Source: Kitasatospora sp. DSM 101779
Lineage (GTDB): Bacteria; Actinomycetota; Actinomycetes; Streptomycetales; Streptomycetaceae
NCBI RefSeq assembly: GCF_025655475.1
Contig: NZ_JAHTIK010000001.1
Location: 2,975,734 to 3,039,733 of the forward strand
Direction: 5' to 3'
Length of the DNA: 64,000 nucleotides
Both the position numbers and the translations under genes were made by a program. The notes below the pieces were generated by a model. The model was given only the letters and a program-made list of their open reading frames with translations, ran no database searches and was not told the origin of the DNA. Positions 8,774 through 17,310 of the stretch are shown here, one piece after another; the first letter of the stretch is position 1, and every line of letters starts with the position of its first letter.

Positions 8774-9511
8774 TCAGACCGCCCCTCGGAGGTGCTCGAC
8801 CTGGGCAGCGCCCTTGAGCCGGTTGACGACGGCCACCAGGTCGATGCGGACACCGCCGGGCGGCGGTGGCGTCGGCGGGCCGGCACGGAGGACTGCCGCG
8901 TCCGGGGCGCACGTGGCGCCGCCCTTCGTCGCGGTCCGCTTCCGGGCCCGGCCCTTCCCGGCCACGGGCTTGTCGCCCGGCGCTTCGGCGTGTTCCCGGG
9001 CCGGCAGTTCCTGGGCCGACCGCTCCTGCTCCGACCGCTCCCGGGCCGGACTCCCGGTACGCCGCGCGGTCTTCATCCTCGGGCGCCCACCAGCGGCTTC
9101 CGCCGGCGCCGCGAGGTCCCGGTCCGAGCGATCCCGATCCGGGCAGTCCGGCCGTGGGAGCCCGTCCGCCGTCGACGGCGCGACCAGGCCGTCGCTCCGG
9201 GGCAGGTAGGTCACTCGCTCGGCGAGCAGTTCGAAGTAGGTGGGCCAGCGTTCGGCGAGCCATCGCTCGGCGAGTCTTCGCAGCCGGTCGGCCTTCGACC
9301 TGTCGATGCCCTCGGTGGGTTGCTGGAACGCGTTCTCCGAACGCGTCTTGACCTCGCAGATCGCGAGGGTGTCGCCGTCCAGCGCGACGATGTCGAGTTC
9401 ACCCTCGGCGCACCGCCAGTTGCGTTCGAGGATGTGCAGGCCTTCGTGGGCGAGCCTGCGGGCGGCCACTTCTTCGCCGTAGCGGCCGAGACCGTTGTTG
9501 GGACTCTGCAC
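8774..9511 (-). CDS. YraN/UPF0102 nuclease-like protein with low-complexity insertion
   Basis: The first 89 residues match the UPF0102 (YraN) family, a restriction-endonuclease-like fold with [10 protein letters not shown] and ICEVKTRS as the predicted active-site strand. The family's last strand, [11 protein letters not shown], is found only at residues 219-229. Between them lie about 125 residues rich in Arg, Asp, Ser, Pro and Glu, absent from typical family members, which total about 120 residues. Part of the insertion is coded by 15-bp repeats. GTG 9511 is chosen because GGAGG lies eight bases upstream; ATG 9517 is only two bases from it. The gene precedes comM with a single-base gap. Confidence 0.88.
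   Translation of the reverse strand: MQSPNNGLGRYGEEVAARRLAHEGLHILERNWRCAEGELDIVALDGDTLAICEVKTRSENAFQQPTEGIDRSKADRLRRLAERWLAERWPTYFELLAERVTYLPRSDGLVAPSTADGLPRPDCPDRDRSDRDLAAPAEAAGGRPRMKTARRTGSPARERSEQERSAQELPAREHAEAPGDKPVAGKGRARKRTATKGGATCAPDAAVLRAGPPTPPPPGGVRIDLVAVVNRLKGAAQVEHLRGAV
8992..9051 (-). repeat. 15-bp tandem repeat within yraN
   Basis: Four units of 15 bp run from 8992 to 9051 (plus-strand GTTCCCGGGCCGGCA, GTTCCTGGGCCGACC, GCTCCTGCTCCGACC, GCTCCCGGGCCGGAC). In the yraN frame they give the pentapeptides [21 protein letters not shown] weaker set of three units follows at 9113-9157, coding for the DRDRSDRD stretch. Confidence 0.75.
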
Positions 9512-9578
9512 GGCCATCACCTCCGTGCCAGGGAGGTTGCCGTGCGGGCCGTGGCGGGAGCGGTGCAGTGTCAGAACC

Positions 9579-9604
9579 TGTGGACAACCGGGGCCTGTGG
9601 ATAA
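9579..9604. promoter_or_regulatory. Second pair of DnaA-box-like sites
   Basis: TGTGGACAA at 9579-9587 and TGTGGATAA at 9596-9604 are DnaA-box-like nonamers read on the minus strand (TTGTCCACA and TTATCCACA). Spacing is 17 bp start to start, as at 1471-1496, and both lie in a 17-bp direct repeat beginning CCTGTGGA. The pair is 68 bp upstream of yraN. Confidence 0.5.
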
Positions 9605-9774
9605 CCCGGGTCCCCCTCAGGGGTGGCTTTCGGGAGCCGCTCTGGACACCGGGCGATCGGCCCGTCCATGCTCGGTGCTCCGGACGCGGCGATGCCCGCT
9701 GCCGACAGCCGATGCCGCCGATCGCTCTCGGCCGTGGCATCCGCGCCCGACAGGCGCGCCGGACGCCTCGCGGC

Positions 9775-10101
9775 TCAGTTGCCGAACGAGGCGTCGTCCG
9801 ACGGCAGCTCCAGGTCGCTCTTCGCCAGCTCCTCGATGTTGACGTCCTTGAAGGTCAGGACCCGCACCTTGCGGACGAACCTGGCCGGCCGGTACATGTC
9901 CCAGACCCACGCATCCGCCATCGACACCTCGAAGAACACCTCGCCCTGCACCGAGTGGACCTGCAGGTCGTAGTCGTTCGTGAGGTAGAACCGTCGCTCG
10001 GTCTCGATCACGAATTTGAAGAGCCCGACGACGTCCCGGTACTCCCGGTAGAGCTTGAGCTCCATCTCGGTCTCGTACTTCTCGAGGTCTTCGGCACTCA
10101 T
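9775..10101 (-). CDS. DUF2469 family protein
   Basis: The 108-residue acidic protein (MSAEDLEKYETEMELKLYREY ... VQGEVFFEVSMADAWVWDMYRP ... TFKDVNIEEL) matches a family conserved across actinobacteria, with no known activity. GAGGGGA precedes the ATG. It lies downstream of the Nudix gene and upstream of yraN, a conserved neighbourhood. No membrane segment or catalytic motif is visible. Confidence 0.9.
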   Translation of the reverse strand: MSAEDLEKYETEMELKLYREYRDVVGLFKFVIETERRFYLTNDYDLQVHSVQGEVFFEVSMADAWVWDMYRPARFVRKVRVLTFKDVNIEELAKSDLELPSDDASFGN

Positions 10102-10156
10102 CCAGGCGTCCCCTCACTCGTCACGTCCACCCCATTGTGGACCACCGCACCCGCCG

Positions 10157-10711
10157 TCAAAGCCGTACCGGCGGGACTGGCGGGCCTTCCGTGAGCAGCT
10201 GTTCGACCAGCTCGGCCAGGCCCACCGGGTAGACCGTCTCGGCGGTGGCGCGGAGCTCGTCGACCGTCCACCAGCGGGCGGCGAGCAGCTGGGCGTGCTC
10301 ACCGTCCCCGCCACTCACCGGGCCGGCACTCGCCCCGCCGCCACCAGTCGTGCCGGTGGTCGCCGGTTCGGGACCTGCCGCCCCGGCGTCGACGAGGCCG
10401 AAGGCGTCCGGCTCGGCCTCGGTCCGGGCCAGGTGGAACCACTGTTCCTGCTCGTACGCCTGCCCCCGGAAGGAGAACGACACCATGCCGTACGCGACCA
10501 CGGGCCCCAGTTCCACCTCGGCCGGCCCGATCTCCTCGGCCAGCTCGCGCAGAGCCGCCTCGCGGACGCTCTCGCCCGGCTCCAGCCCGCCGCCCGGGGT
10601 GATCCACCAGGTGGTGCCGGGGACGGCCGGGTCGAGGCCGCGGAGGAGCAGCACCCGGTCACTGCGGTCCAGCAGCAGGACGCGGGCGGCGCGCCGGCGC
10701 AGGACGGCCAA
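10157..10711 (-). CDS. Nudix hydrolase
   Basis: The protein has a full Nudix box, GGGLEPGESVREAALRELAEEIG, the metal-binding helix that hydrolyses nucleoside diphosphates linked to another moiety. The substrate cannot be told from sequence. A Gly/Thr/Ser-rich stretch of about 30 residues (GAAGPEPATTGTTGGGG...) interrupts the domain after the EQEQWFHLARTE strand and looks like another low-complexity insertion. An AGGAGG overlaps a GTG at 10720, leaving no spacing; TTG 10711, eight bases downstream, fits the ribosome site better, so I use it. It follows the fourth signal peptidase gene, as mutT does in S. lividans. Confidence 0.9.
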   Translation of the reverse strand: MAVLRRRAARVLLLDRSDRVLLLRGLDPAVPGTTWWITPGGGLEPGESVREAALRELAEEIGPAEVELGPVVAYGMVSFSFRGQAYEQEQWFHLARTEAEPDAFGLVDAGAAGPEPATTGTTGGGGASAGPVSGGDGEHAQLLAARWWTVDELRATAETVYPVGLAELVEQLLTEGPPVPPVRL

Positions 10712-10757
10712 TCCGGTCACCTCCTGGTCCCAGGGTCCGCCGCGGCGGCCGGCGGTG

Positions 10758-11510
10758 TCAGCGGCGGGATCGGCGGGCCGCCCAGCGGACGAGCGACACC
10801 GCCCAGCCGGCGGCCCCGGCCGCGAGGACGAGGGTGCCGCCGCCGACCGCCGCGTACGCGGCGGGGACGAGCAGCCCGTGCTTCGAGGCTGCCGGCCCCT
10901 TCACGGTGTCGAAGGCCGTCGTCCGCGGCACGGCGGCCATCCTGGCCGAGGGCCAGACGATGCCCTCGACCCGGGCGACCACGTCGGTCGCGGCCACGGT
11001 ACCGCTCGCGAGGTCGAGGTGGCTGCGGGAGTCGAGCGAGTTGGACCGGGAGTCGCCGAGCAGGAAGATCCGTCCCTCGGGCACGGCGATGCGGTACCCC
11101 TCGCCGGGGCCGAGGTGCTGGTCGGTGTAGGGCTCGTCGACGGGGGTGCCGTTGACGGTGAGGCGGCCGTCCGAGCCGCAGCAGGCGACGGTGTCGCCGC
11201 CCACGGCGACGACCCGCTTGACCATGGTCGCGCCGCCCCAGAGGGGTTCGCTGAAGACGACGATGTCGCCCCGGCCGACCGACGCGCCGTCGGTCCGGTG
11301 GGCGAGCACGGTGTCGCCGTTCTGCAGGGTGGGCGTCATCGACGTGGTGGGGATGCGGTACGGCTCGTACTGCAGCGCAAGGAGGGCGAATCCGCCGACC
11401 AGCATCGCGAAGCCGACGGCGATGGCGACGCCCTGCAGCACCGAGGCGATGCTCCGGCGGGGCCTGCGGGGTGTCGCCGCGGTGGGCGGACGCTCCGTGA
11501 CACTGCTCAT
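10758..11510 (-). CDS. sipZ: Type I signal peptidase, SipZ-like
   Basis: This 250-residue membrane protease cleaves signal peptides from exported proteins. It has an N-terminal membrane helix (about residues 22-48), the nucleophile serine in IPTTSMTPTL, the general-base lysine in MVKRVVAVGGD, and the GDSRSNSLDSR box. A second hydrophobic segment near the C-terminus (AAVGGGTLVLAAGAAGWAV) suggests a second membrane anchor. AGGAAGG lies upstream of ATG 11510. It is the last of four paralogues; the name follows the gene order known from S. lividans (sipW, X, Y, Z, then mutT), so the letter is positional inference. Confidence 0.9.
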   Translation of the reverse strand: MSSVTERPPTAATPRRPRRSIASVLQGVAIAVGFAMLVGGFALLALQYEPYRIPTTSMTPTLQNGDTVLAHRTDGASVGRGDIVVFSEPLWGGATMVKRVVAVGGDTVACCGSDGRLTVNGTPVDEPYTDQHLGPGEGYRIAVPEGRIFLLGDSRSNSLDSRSHLDLASGTVAATDVVARVEGIVWPSARMAAVPRTTAFDTVKGPAASKHGLLVPAAYAAVGGGTLVLAAGAAGWAVSLVRWAARRSRR

Positions 11511-11732
11511 CGCGGTCGCACCTTCCTGGTCGGTGCGGGCCCGTCCGGCCCGCTCCCGAGTGGTCCGCGCCTGCGGTACGGGCACTGCACCGGGCTCCGG
11601 AGAGCCGGCGAGCCGCGGCACGTCCGAGCAGATTACTCGTCGGTACCGCGGCTCGCGCAAGAGTCGGCGGCGGATCGGCAGCGGTCCGTTTCCCAGGACC
11701 CGCCCGACCGGCTCCTCCGGCCGGCGTCCGTG

Positions 11733-12722
11733 TCAGCGGCGGCGGCGCAGCCACCAGACGGCCGGCACGGCGGCCGCGGCGCCCGCCATCGGCGGCACGA
11801 GCGGCGCGGAGGCGGAGAGGCCCTTCTGGTCGAAGGTGTCCGGCACCGGCAGGGTGGCCCAGTCGCCGATCGGCCAGGCGACGACGAAGGCGCGGCCGAC
11901 GACGTTCTTGACCGGCACCGTGCCGCCACCGGGCTGGTCCTGGTGGTAGCGGGAGTCCAGCGAGTCGCCGCGGTGGTCGCCCATGACCCAGATGCGGCCC
12001 TCCGGGACCTTCACCGGGCCGAAGGGCTTCTCGCCGCAGGGGGTGTTGCCCGGGTAGAGGTACGGCTCGTCGAGCGCGACGCCGTTCACCTTGACCGGGC
12101 CGCTGCCCTGGCACTCGACCGTGTCGCCGCCCACCGCGATGACCCGCTTGATCAGGTCCTTCTCGTTGGAGGAGGGCATCAGGCCGATGAAGCTGAACAC
12201 GTTCTGGATGCCGCGGACGAAGGCGTTGTTGTTCTGCTGGGTCGGCTCGTCGTTCAGCCAGCCGCCCGGGTCGTGGAAGACGACGACTTCACCGCGCTCC
12301 GGCTCGGATCCGAACCAGGGGGTCAGCTTGTCGACCAGGACGCGGTCGCCGATCTTCAGCGTCTGCTCCATCGAGCCGGACGGGATCGAGAAGGCCTGGA
12401 CGAAGAAGGTCTTGATCACCAGCGCCAGGATCAGCGCGATGCCGATCAGGATCGGCAGTTCCTTCCAGAACGACCGCTGCCGCTGCGGCCGCGGCGCAGC
12501 CTGATCGGGGCTGTCCTGCGCGGTGTCGTTCTCCTCCGCGGCCTCACTCACCACGTCCTCCGCGTCGTTCGGGGCACCGACGAGCCTACCGCCGGCCGCG
12601 GCAGCCGTGCCCGCGTCGACGGGCTGCACGGCCTGTGCGGACTGGGCCGACCGGACCGCGCGGCCCCCCGTGCCCTCGGGCTCCGGGGCGCCCGAGCGGG
12701 CACCGACCACCAGATCCCCCAC
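11733..12722 (-). CDS. sipY: Type I signal peptidase, SipY-like
   Basis: The 329-residue protein has an N-terminal cytoplasmic region of about 100 residues, Ala/Glu/Asp-rich and not conserved, then one membrane helix (ELPILIGIALILALVIKTFF), the catalytic serine in IPSGSMEQTL and lysine in DLIKRVIAVGGD. The WVMGDHRGDSLDSR box is intact. A short hydrophobic C-terminal stretch ends in four arginines. GTG 12722 is chosen because GGAGGAG lies five bases upstream. A spacer of about 220 bp separates it from sipZ, so sipZ may have its own promoter. Confidence 0.9.
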   Translation of the reverse strand: MGDLVVGARSGAPEPEGTGGRAVRSAQSAQAVQPVDAGTAAAAGGRLVGAPNDAEDVVSEAAEENDTAQDSPDQAAPRPQRQRSFWKELPILIGIALILALVIKTFFVQAFSIPSGSMEQTLKIGDRVLVDKLTPWFGSEPERGEVVVFHDPGGWLNDEPTQQNNNAFVRGIQNVFSFIGLMPSSNEKDLIKRVIAVGGDTVECQGSGPVKVNGVALDEPYLYPGNTPCGEKPFGPVKVPEGRIWVMGDHRGDSLDSRYHQDQPGGGTVPVKNVVGRAFVVAWPIGDWATLPVPDTFDQKGLSASAPLVPPMAGAAAAVPAVWWLRRRR

Positions 12723-12972
12723 GACATCTCCTCCCTGCTGTGCGGACGCCCGCGCGCCCGCGCTCACCAGTGCCGCACAGCGGGCACCACGCTCCGTAAC
12801 CGACCGTCGACCCGCATCAGCCTGCCCGTCGAGGGCTTGTCCGACACCGGTGGCGACCCGGGAACCCGGGAAGGTCACGAGAGACCATGCGCCGAGCATT
12901 CCAGCACTTCTCTATCACTCCCGATCGGCCCGTCCGTGCTCCCACACGGCGGGCCGATCCATCAACCGGACA

Positions 12973-13953
12973 TCAACCGGACCGGCGTGTCCGCCGCGAC
13001 CCGGCCGACCTCCGCCTGACGGCGAACGGAAGGACGCCCAACACACCCATAACGAGCGAGGGTTCCGCAGGAGTCGGCGGAAGGCCGACCAATCCGGTCG
13101 GCGCGGGCAGCGCCGCGGCCTGAGCCCGTGCCGTCGAACCGGTCGGAACGGGGGACGTTCCGACCGCGGAACCGGCCCGGATCGAGGAGAGTGACGTCGG
13201 CACGTCGAGTTGACCGAGCCTCGGCAGCGGCCAGGCGATGAGGAAGGCGCGTCCGACGACGTTGCTCACCGGGATGGTGCCGTTGCCGGGGTTGGACATG
13301 TGGAAGCGGGAGTCCGCCGAGAGGTCGCGGTGGTCGCCCATCACCCACAGCCGCCCCGCGGGCACGCTGACCTTGAACGGCTGGCGGGAGGGCACGTTGC
13401 CCGGTGCCAGGTAGGGCTCGTCCACCGGCGTGCCGTTGACGCTCACCCGGCCCTTGGCGTCGCAGCACTCCACGGTGTCGCCGGCGACGCCGATGACCCG
13501 CTTGATCAGATCGTGCTCGTTGTCGGAGGGCAGCAGGCCCACCGAGGAGAAGACCTGCTTGACCTTCTTGACCACCGGTCCGTCGTCGGACGTCCCGCGG
13601 TCGGTCTCCAGCCAGCCGCCGGGGTCGCGGAAGACCACGACCTCGCCCCGGCCCGGCTCGTTGCCGAACCAGGGCGTGAGCTTGTCCACCAGGACGCGAT
13701 CGCCGATCTGGATGGTCTCCTCCATCGACCCCGAGGGGATGACGAAGACCTGGACGAAGAACGTCTTCAGCACCAGCGCGATCACCAGGGCGACGACCAC
13801 CACCAGGGGTATCTCGCGCAGCAGCGAACGCCGCCGCCGGCGGGCGGCCCGCTGTGCCGTCCGGCGCCGGTCGGCGCGACCGCGTACCGGGGCGGTCGAG
13901 CGGCCGTCCACCGGCTCCGCCTCGATCGTCCTTCCCCTACCTCGGGTGCCCAT
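12973..13953 (-). CDS. sipX: Type I signal peptidase, SipX-like
   Basis: The 326-residue paralogue has an Arg-rich cytoplasmic N-terminus, a membrane helix (IPLVVVVALVIALVLKTFF), IPSGSMEETI with the nucleophile serine, DLIKRVIGVAGD with the lysine base, and WVMGDHRDLSADSR. About 80 residues after the last box are Ala/Pro/Ser-rich and end in a basic tail. ATG 13953 (or GTG 13959) lies within the last codons of the preceding sip gene, so the two are probably translationally coupled. A GGGGGG run upstream serves as ribosome site. Confidence 0.9.
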   Translation of the reverse strand: MGTRGRGRTIEAEPVDGRSTAPVRGRADRRRTAQRAARRRRRSLLREIPLVVVVALVIALVLKTFFVQVFVIPSGSMEETIQIGDRVLVDKLTPWFGNEPGRGEVVVFRDPGGWLETDRGTSDDGPVVKKVKQVFSSVGLLPSDNEHDLIKRVIGVAGDTVECCDAKGRVSVNGTPVDEPYLAPGNVPSRQPFKVSVPAGRLWVMGDHRDLSADSRFHMSNPGNGTIPVSNVVGRAFLIAWPLPRLGQLDVPTSLSSIRAGSAVGTSPVPTGSTARAQAAALPAPTGLVGLPPTPAEPSLVMGVLGVLPFAVRRRSAGSRRTRRSG

Positions 13954-14752
13954 GGCCACCAGTCCCCCCTGTTGCGGCGAAAGCCTCCGGCCGGTCGAGC
14001 GACGTCCATCGGCCGAACGGGAAGACCACCCACTCGGCGCGGCCGATCACCTTGGACTCCGGGACCGTGCCGCCGCCGGGCTCCCCGAGGTGGTCGCGCG
14101 AGTCACGGGAGTCACTGCGGTGGTCCCCCATCACCCAGAGCCGTCCGCTCGGCACCACCACGTCGAAGGGCACGCGCGACGGCGCGTCCCCCGGCGCCAG
14201 GTAGGCGCTCTCGTCCAGCGGTACCCCGTTCACCCTGAGCCGTCCGTCCGATCCGCAGCACGTCACCCTGTCGCCGCCCACGCCGATCACCCGCTTCACG
14301 AACACCGAGTCGCCTCCGGGAGCGAGTCCCAGCCGGTCGAGCAGCCGCCGACCGGCCGAGGGTTCGTCCGCGTACGGCAGGAAGGAACCGGTGCCGTCGA
14401 AAACAACGATGTCGCCGCGCCGGACGTGCCCGCCGAAGGCGTACGCGAGTTCATTGGCGACCACCCGGTCGCCGGGCCGCAGGGTGTTCTCCATCGAACC
14501 GGACGGCACCGCGAACGGCCGTGCCACGAAGGCGTTCACCACGAGCAGCAGGATCAGGCACGTCCCGCCGATCAGCAGGAGGTCGCGCCCCCACCCCCTG
14601 CCGGGCTCGTCCTCCGGGCCTTCCTCCTGCCCTCCTTCCGGACCGGGCTCCCGGTCCGGACCGGCGGAAACGACCACGGACCGCGCCGGATGGTCCGCAC
14701 CGTCGGGTGCGGACCATCCGTCGCAGTCCGTGGAAGGTTCGTGCGTGGTCAT
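13937..14752 (-). CDS. sipW: Type I signal peptidase, SipW-like
   Basis: The 271-residue first paralogue has an acidic, Gly/Pro/Glu-rich N-terminus, a membrane helix (LLLIGGTCLILLLVVNAFV), VPSGSMENTL, VFVKRVIGVGGD and WVMGDHRSDSRDSR, all the boxes of an active signal peptidase. No C-terminal membrane segment follows. ATG 14752 begins the region; the ribosome site is weak (GGGGGA). It lies about 100 bp after rplS and overlaps the next sip gene by 17 bp. Confidence 0.9.
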   Translation of the reverse strand: MTTHEPSTDCDGWSAPDGADHPARSVVVSAGPDREPGPEGGQEEGPEDEPGRGWGRDLLLIGGTCLILLLVVNAFVARPFAVPSGSMENTLRPGDRVVANELAYAFGGHVRRGDIVVFDGTGSFLPYADEPSAGRRLLDRLGLAPGGDSVFVKRVIGVGGDRVTCCGSDGRLRVNGVPLDESAYLAPGDAPSRVPFDVVVPSGRLWVMGDHRSDSRDSRDHLGEPGGGTVPESKVIGRAEWVVFPFGRWTSLDRPEAFAATGGTGGHGHPR

Positions 14753-14852
14753 CGGGCTGAGCTTATCCCCCAGGCCTGAAAGGCCAAGGCCTACGGCCCG
14801 GGAGCTTGGGCCCGACCCGAGACTCCGTGCCCCGGCGAGCCGGGACGACGGA

Positions 14853-15203
14853 TCAGTTGTCGCGCTTCTCCTTGATCTTCGCGGCCTTGCCGCGCAGGTC
14901 ACGGAGGTAGTACAGCTTGGCGCGGCGAACGGCACCGCGGGTCACGACCTCGATCTTCTCGACGACCGGGGTGTGCACCGGGAAGGTGCGCTCCACGCCG
15001 ACGTTGAAGCTGACCTTGCGAACGGTGAAGGTCTCACCGATGCCGGAGCCCTGACGGCGGATGACGACGCCCTGGAAGACCTGGACGCGGGAGCGGTTGC
15101 CCTCGATGACCCGGACGTGAACCTTGAGGGTGTCACCCGGACGGAAGGAGGGGATGTCGGACCGCAGCGAGGCCGCGTCGACAGCAGCGAGCTTGTTGCT
15201 CAT
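14853..15203 (-). CDS. rplS: 50S ribosomal protein L19
   Basis: The 116-residue protein carries L19 hallmarks ([71 protein letters not shown]). L19 sits at the 30S-50S interface. ATG 15203 has GGAGAG upstream. It follows trmD after 155 bp, the standard rpsP-rimM-trmD-rplS order. Confidence 0.97.
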   Translation of the reverse strand: MSNKLAAVDAASLRSDIPSFRPGDTLKVHVRVIEGNRSRVQVFQGVVIRRQGSGIGETFTVRKVSFNVGVERTFPVHTPVVEKIEVVTRGAVRRAKLYYLRDLRGKAAKIKEKRDN

Positions 15204-15358
15204 GGTGCTCTCCATCGCAGACGCCACAGGCCGTCCACGGAAAATCGTGAGAAAGGATGGTGCTGCGGGCCGCATCGGCTGGCGACGAACCCCCTGTGGC
15301 GAGCGCATCGGGCCACGTGACGGCCCCGAGGGGACGCCCAGCGACAGACAACAGTCGC

Positions 15359-16177
15359 CTATTCTTCCACAGCTCCGGCCGTCGGCCGAAATCGGCCGGC
15401 CTCCTCGTCCCAGACCAGGCCGAGCAGGTTGAGCGCCTCGCGCTCCTTCTTGTCGAAGGCGCCGAGCCGCCAACGCTCGACCAGGTCGGGCCGGTTGGCC
15501 AGGGTCCGGGCGAAGGCCTGCTCACGGCGCCAGCGCGCGATCCTGCCGTGGTGGCCGCTGAGCAGCACCTCCGGCACCTCGCGGCCGCGCCATTCGGCGG
15601 GCTTGGTGTAGACGGGGCCTTCGAGCAGGTCTGCCATGGCACCCGGGGCGAAGGAGTCGTCCCGGTGGGACTCGGCGTTGCCCAGCACACCCGGCAGCAG
15701 CCGGGCGATCGCCTCGACCATCACCAGGACGGCCACCTCGCCGCCCGCCAGCACGTAGTCGCCGATCGACGCCTCCACCACCGGCATGCGGGTGGCGGCC
15801 TCCTCGATGACCCGGCGGTCGATGCCCTCGTACCGGGCCGGGGCGAAGGCGAGCCAGGAGCGGCCGGCCAGTTCCTGGGCAAGCTCCTGGGTGAACGGGC
15901 GGCCGCTGGGGGTCGGGACGACCAGGGTCGGCACCTCTCCCTCCGGCCCCTGGGCGAGGACGGCGTCCAGGGCGGCGCCCCACGGCTCGGGCTTCATCAC
16001 CATGCCGGGCCCGCCCCCGTACGGGGTGTCGTCGACGGTGCGGTGCACATCGGTCGTCCAGCTGCGGAGGTCGTGCAGGTGCACGTCCAGCTGGCCGCGC
16101 GCCCGCGCCTTGCCGACCAGGGAGACGTTCAGCGGCTCCAGGTACTCGGGGAAGATCGTGACGACGTCAATCCGCAT
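15359..16177 (-). CDS. trmD: tRNA (guanine37-N1)-methyltransferase TrmD
   Basis: The 272-residue SPOUT methyltransferase adds m1G at position 37 of tRNAs, preventing frameshifts. Visible motifs are the start [16 protein letters not shown], the [15 protein letters not shown] loop, [15 protein letters not shown] and the trefoil-knot SAM site [17 protein letters not shown]. The ATG lies one base after the rimM stop region and has GAGTGAG upstream, so it is coupled to rimM. Confidence 0.97.
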   Translation of the reverse strand: MRIDVVTIFPEYLEPLNVSLVGKARARGQLDVHLHDLRSWTTDVHRTVDDTPYGGGPGMVMKPEPWGAALDAVLAQGPEGEVPTLVVPTPSGRPFTQELAQELAGRSWLAFAPARYEGIDRRVIEEAATRMPVVEASIGDYVLAGGEVAVLVMVEAIARLLPGVLGNAESHRDDSFAPGAMADLLEGPVYTKPAEWRGREVPEVLLSGHHGRIARWRREQAFARTLANRPDLVERWRLGAFDKKEREALNLLGLVWDEEAGRFRPTAGAVEE

Positions 16178-16178
16178 C

Positions 16179-16811
16179 TCACTCACGCCCGGCACCACCC
16201 GCCGGTGCCTCGCCGCCGTCGGCGTCACCGGCCCCGGCCTCGGACTCACCGCTCCCGGACACCGGCCCGTCGGAGTCTGCCCCGGACTCGTCGGAGGACT
16301 CCAGCGGCTCGATCAACCCGGCCGGCGGCGTGATCACCGCGCGCTGGTTCTCCAGGTCGATGGTGGGGACGATCTGCTCGACGAACGGCACCAGCACCTC
16401 GGTGCCGTCCGGCCGGGTGACGGTCAGCAGGTCCTGGTACGGCAGGTGGAGGACCTCGGAGAGCTCTCCGACCAGGGTGCCGTCGGCGAGCACCACGTCC
16501 AGGCCGATCAGCTGGTGGTCGTAGTACTCGTCCGGGTCGTCGGGGCTCTCGTCCGGGTCGATCTCGGCGATGAGCATGGTGCCGCGCAGCGCCTCGGCGG
16601 CGTTGCGGTCCTTGACGCCGGCGAAGCGGAGCAGCAGTCGGCCGCTGTGCACCCGGCCGGACTCGACCGTCAGCGGGCCGGTGGACGCCGGGTCGGTGAG
16701 CAGGACGGCGCCCGGCCCGAGCCGGAGTTCGGGTTCGTCGGTGCGGACTTCGACACTGACGTCGCCCCTGATGCCGTGGGCACGGCCGATCCGGCCGACG
16801 ACGAGCTGCAC
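16179..16811 (-). CDS. rimM: 16S rRNA processing protein RimM
   Basis: RimM helps assemble the 30S head. The 210-residue protein has the RimM N-terminal barrel ([18 protein letters not shown]) and the PRC-like C-terminal barrel ([13 protein letters not shown] ... [18 protein letters not shown]). About 35 residues at the C-terminus are acidic and Gly/Ser-rich. GTG 16811 is chosen because AGGAG lies ten bases upstream and it opens the conserved region. A strong hairpin at 17002-17036 separates it from khpA, so rimM-trmD-rplS may be partly independent of rpsP-khpA. Confidence 0.95.
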   Translation of the reverse strand: MQLVVGRIGRAHGIRGDVSVEVRTDEPELRLGPGAVLLTDPASTGPLTVESGRVHSGRLLLRFAGVKDRNAAEALRGTMLIAEIDPDESPDDPDEYYDHQLIGLDVVLADGTLVGELSEVLHLPYQDLLTVTRPDGTEVLVPFVEQIVPTIDLENQRAVITPPAGLIEPLESSDESGADSDGPVSGSGESEAGAGDADGGEAPAGGAGRE

Positions 16812-16867
16812 GGTGATCGTTCTCCTGGGTGTTGCCGCGCCCCACGGCGCGTTCCTGGCTGGCTGAC

Positions 16868-16912
16868 CTGGCACTGGCGGATCTGGCACTGGCGGATCTG
16901 GATCCGTCCGAC
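16868..16912. repeat. 15-bp tandem repeat upstream of rimM
   Basis: CTGGCACTGGCGGAT occurs twice in perfect tandem (16868-16882, 16883-16897), followed by the diverged CTGGATCCGTCCGAC. Read on the plus strand it spells LADLA-like pentapeptides, but no gene is evident. It lies in the spacer between the khpA terminator and the rimM ribosome site. Confidence 0.8.
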
Positions 16913-17001
16913 CCCGCGGAGGGCCTGCCCGGCGGAGGGCCGACCCCATGGAGGGCCGACCCGGCGGCGTCCGGCGCCGCGGCCGGCGGTGAACGCCAGA
17001 A

Positions 17002-17036
17002 GGGCCGGCCGGGACGACGTGCGTCCCGGCCGGCCC
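17002..17036. terminator. Hairpin between khpA and rimM
   Basis: A perfect 15-bp stem (17002-17016 with 17022-17036) with a five-base loop and no U-run. Its position after khpA suggests termination or attenuation within the rpsP-khpA-rimM-trmD-rplS group. Confidence 0.8.
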
Positions 17037-17068
17037 CTGGTACCTGACGATGACCTGACGGCTCCGCG

Positions 17069-17308
17069 TCAGCGGATGCTGTCCACGTCGACGAGGTCGA
17101 CCCGGACGTTGCGGCCGCCGAGCGCACCCACCACGGTGCGCAGTGCGCGGGCCGTGCGGCCCCCGCGGCCGATCACCTTGCCGAGGTCGTCGGGGTGGAC
17201 CCGGACCTCGATGGTGTTGCCCCGGCGCAGGTTGCGCGAGCGCACCTGCACCTCGTCGGGGTGCTCGACGATGCCCTTCACCAGGTGGTCGAGGGCTTCC
17301 TCGATCAT
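17069..17308 (-). CDS. khpA: KH-domain RNA-binding protein KhpA
   Basis: The 79-residue protein is a single KH domain with the diagnostic [15 protein letters not shown] loop (GxxG). KhpA binds RNA, often with KhpB, and is linked to cell-size control in Gram-positives. It starts two bases after the rpsP stop, so the two are co-translated. This rpsP-khpA-rimM order is standard in actinobacteria. Confidence 0.95.
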   Translation of the reverse strand: MIEEALDHLVKGIVEHPDEVQVRSRNLRRGNTIEVRVHPDDLGKVIGRGGRTARALRTVVGALGGRNVRVDLVDVDSIR

Positions 17309-17310
17309 GC

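Noticed and set aside
16829-17047. Possible pentapeptide-repeat protein ([14 protein letters not shown])
   Set aside because: Only two to three repeats, no start signal, and it overlaps the khpA terminator.
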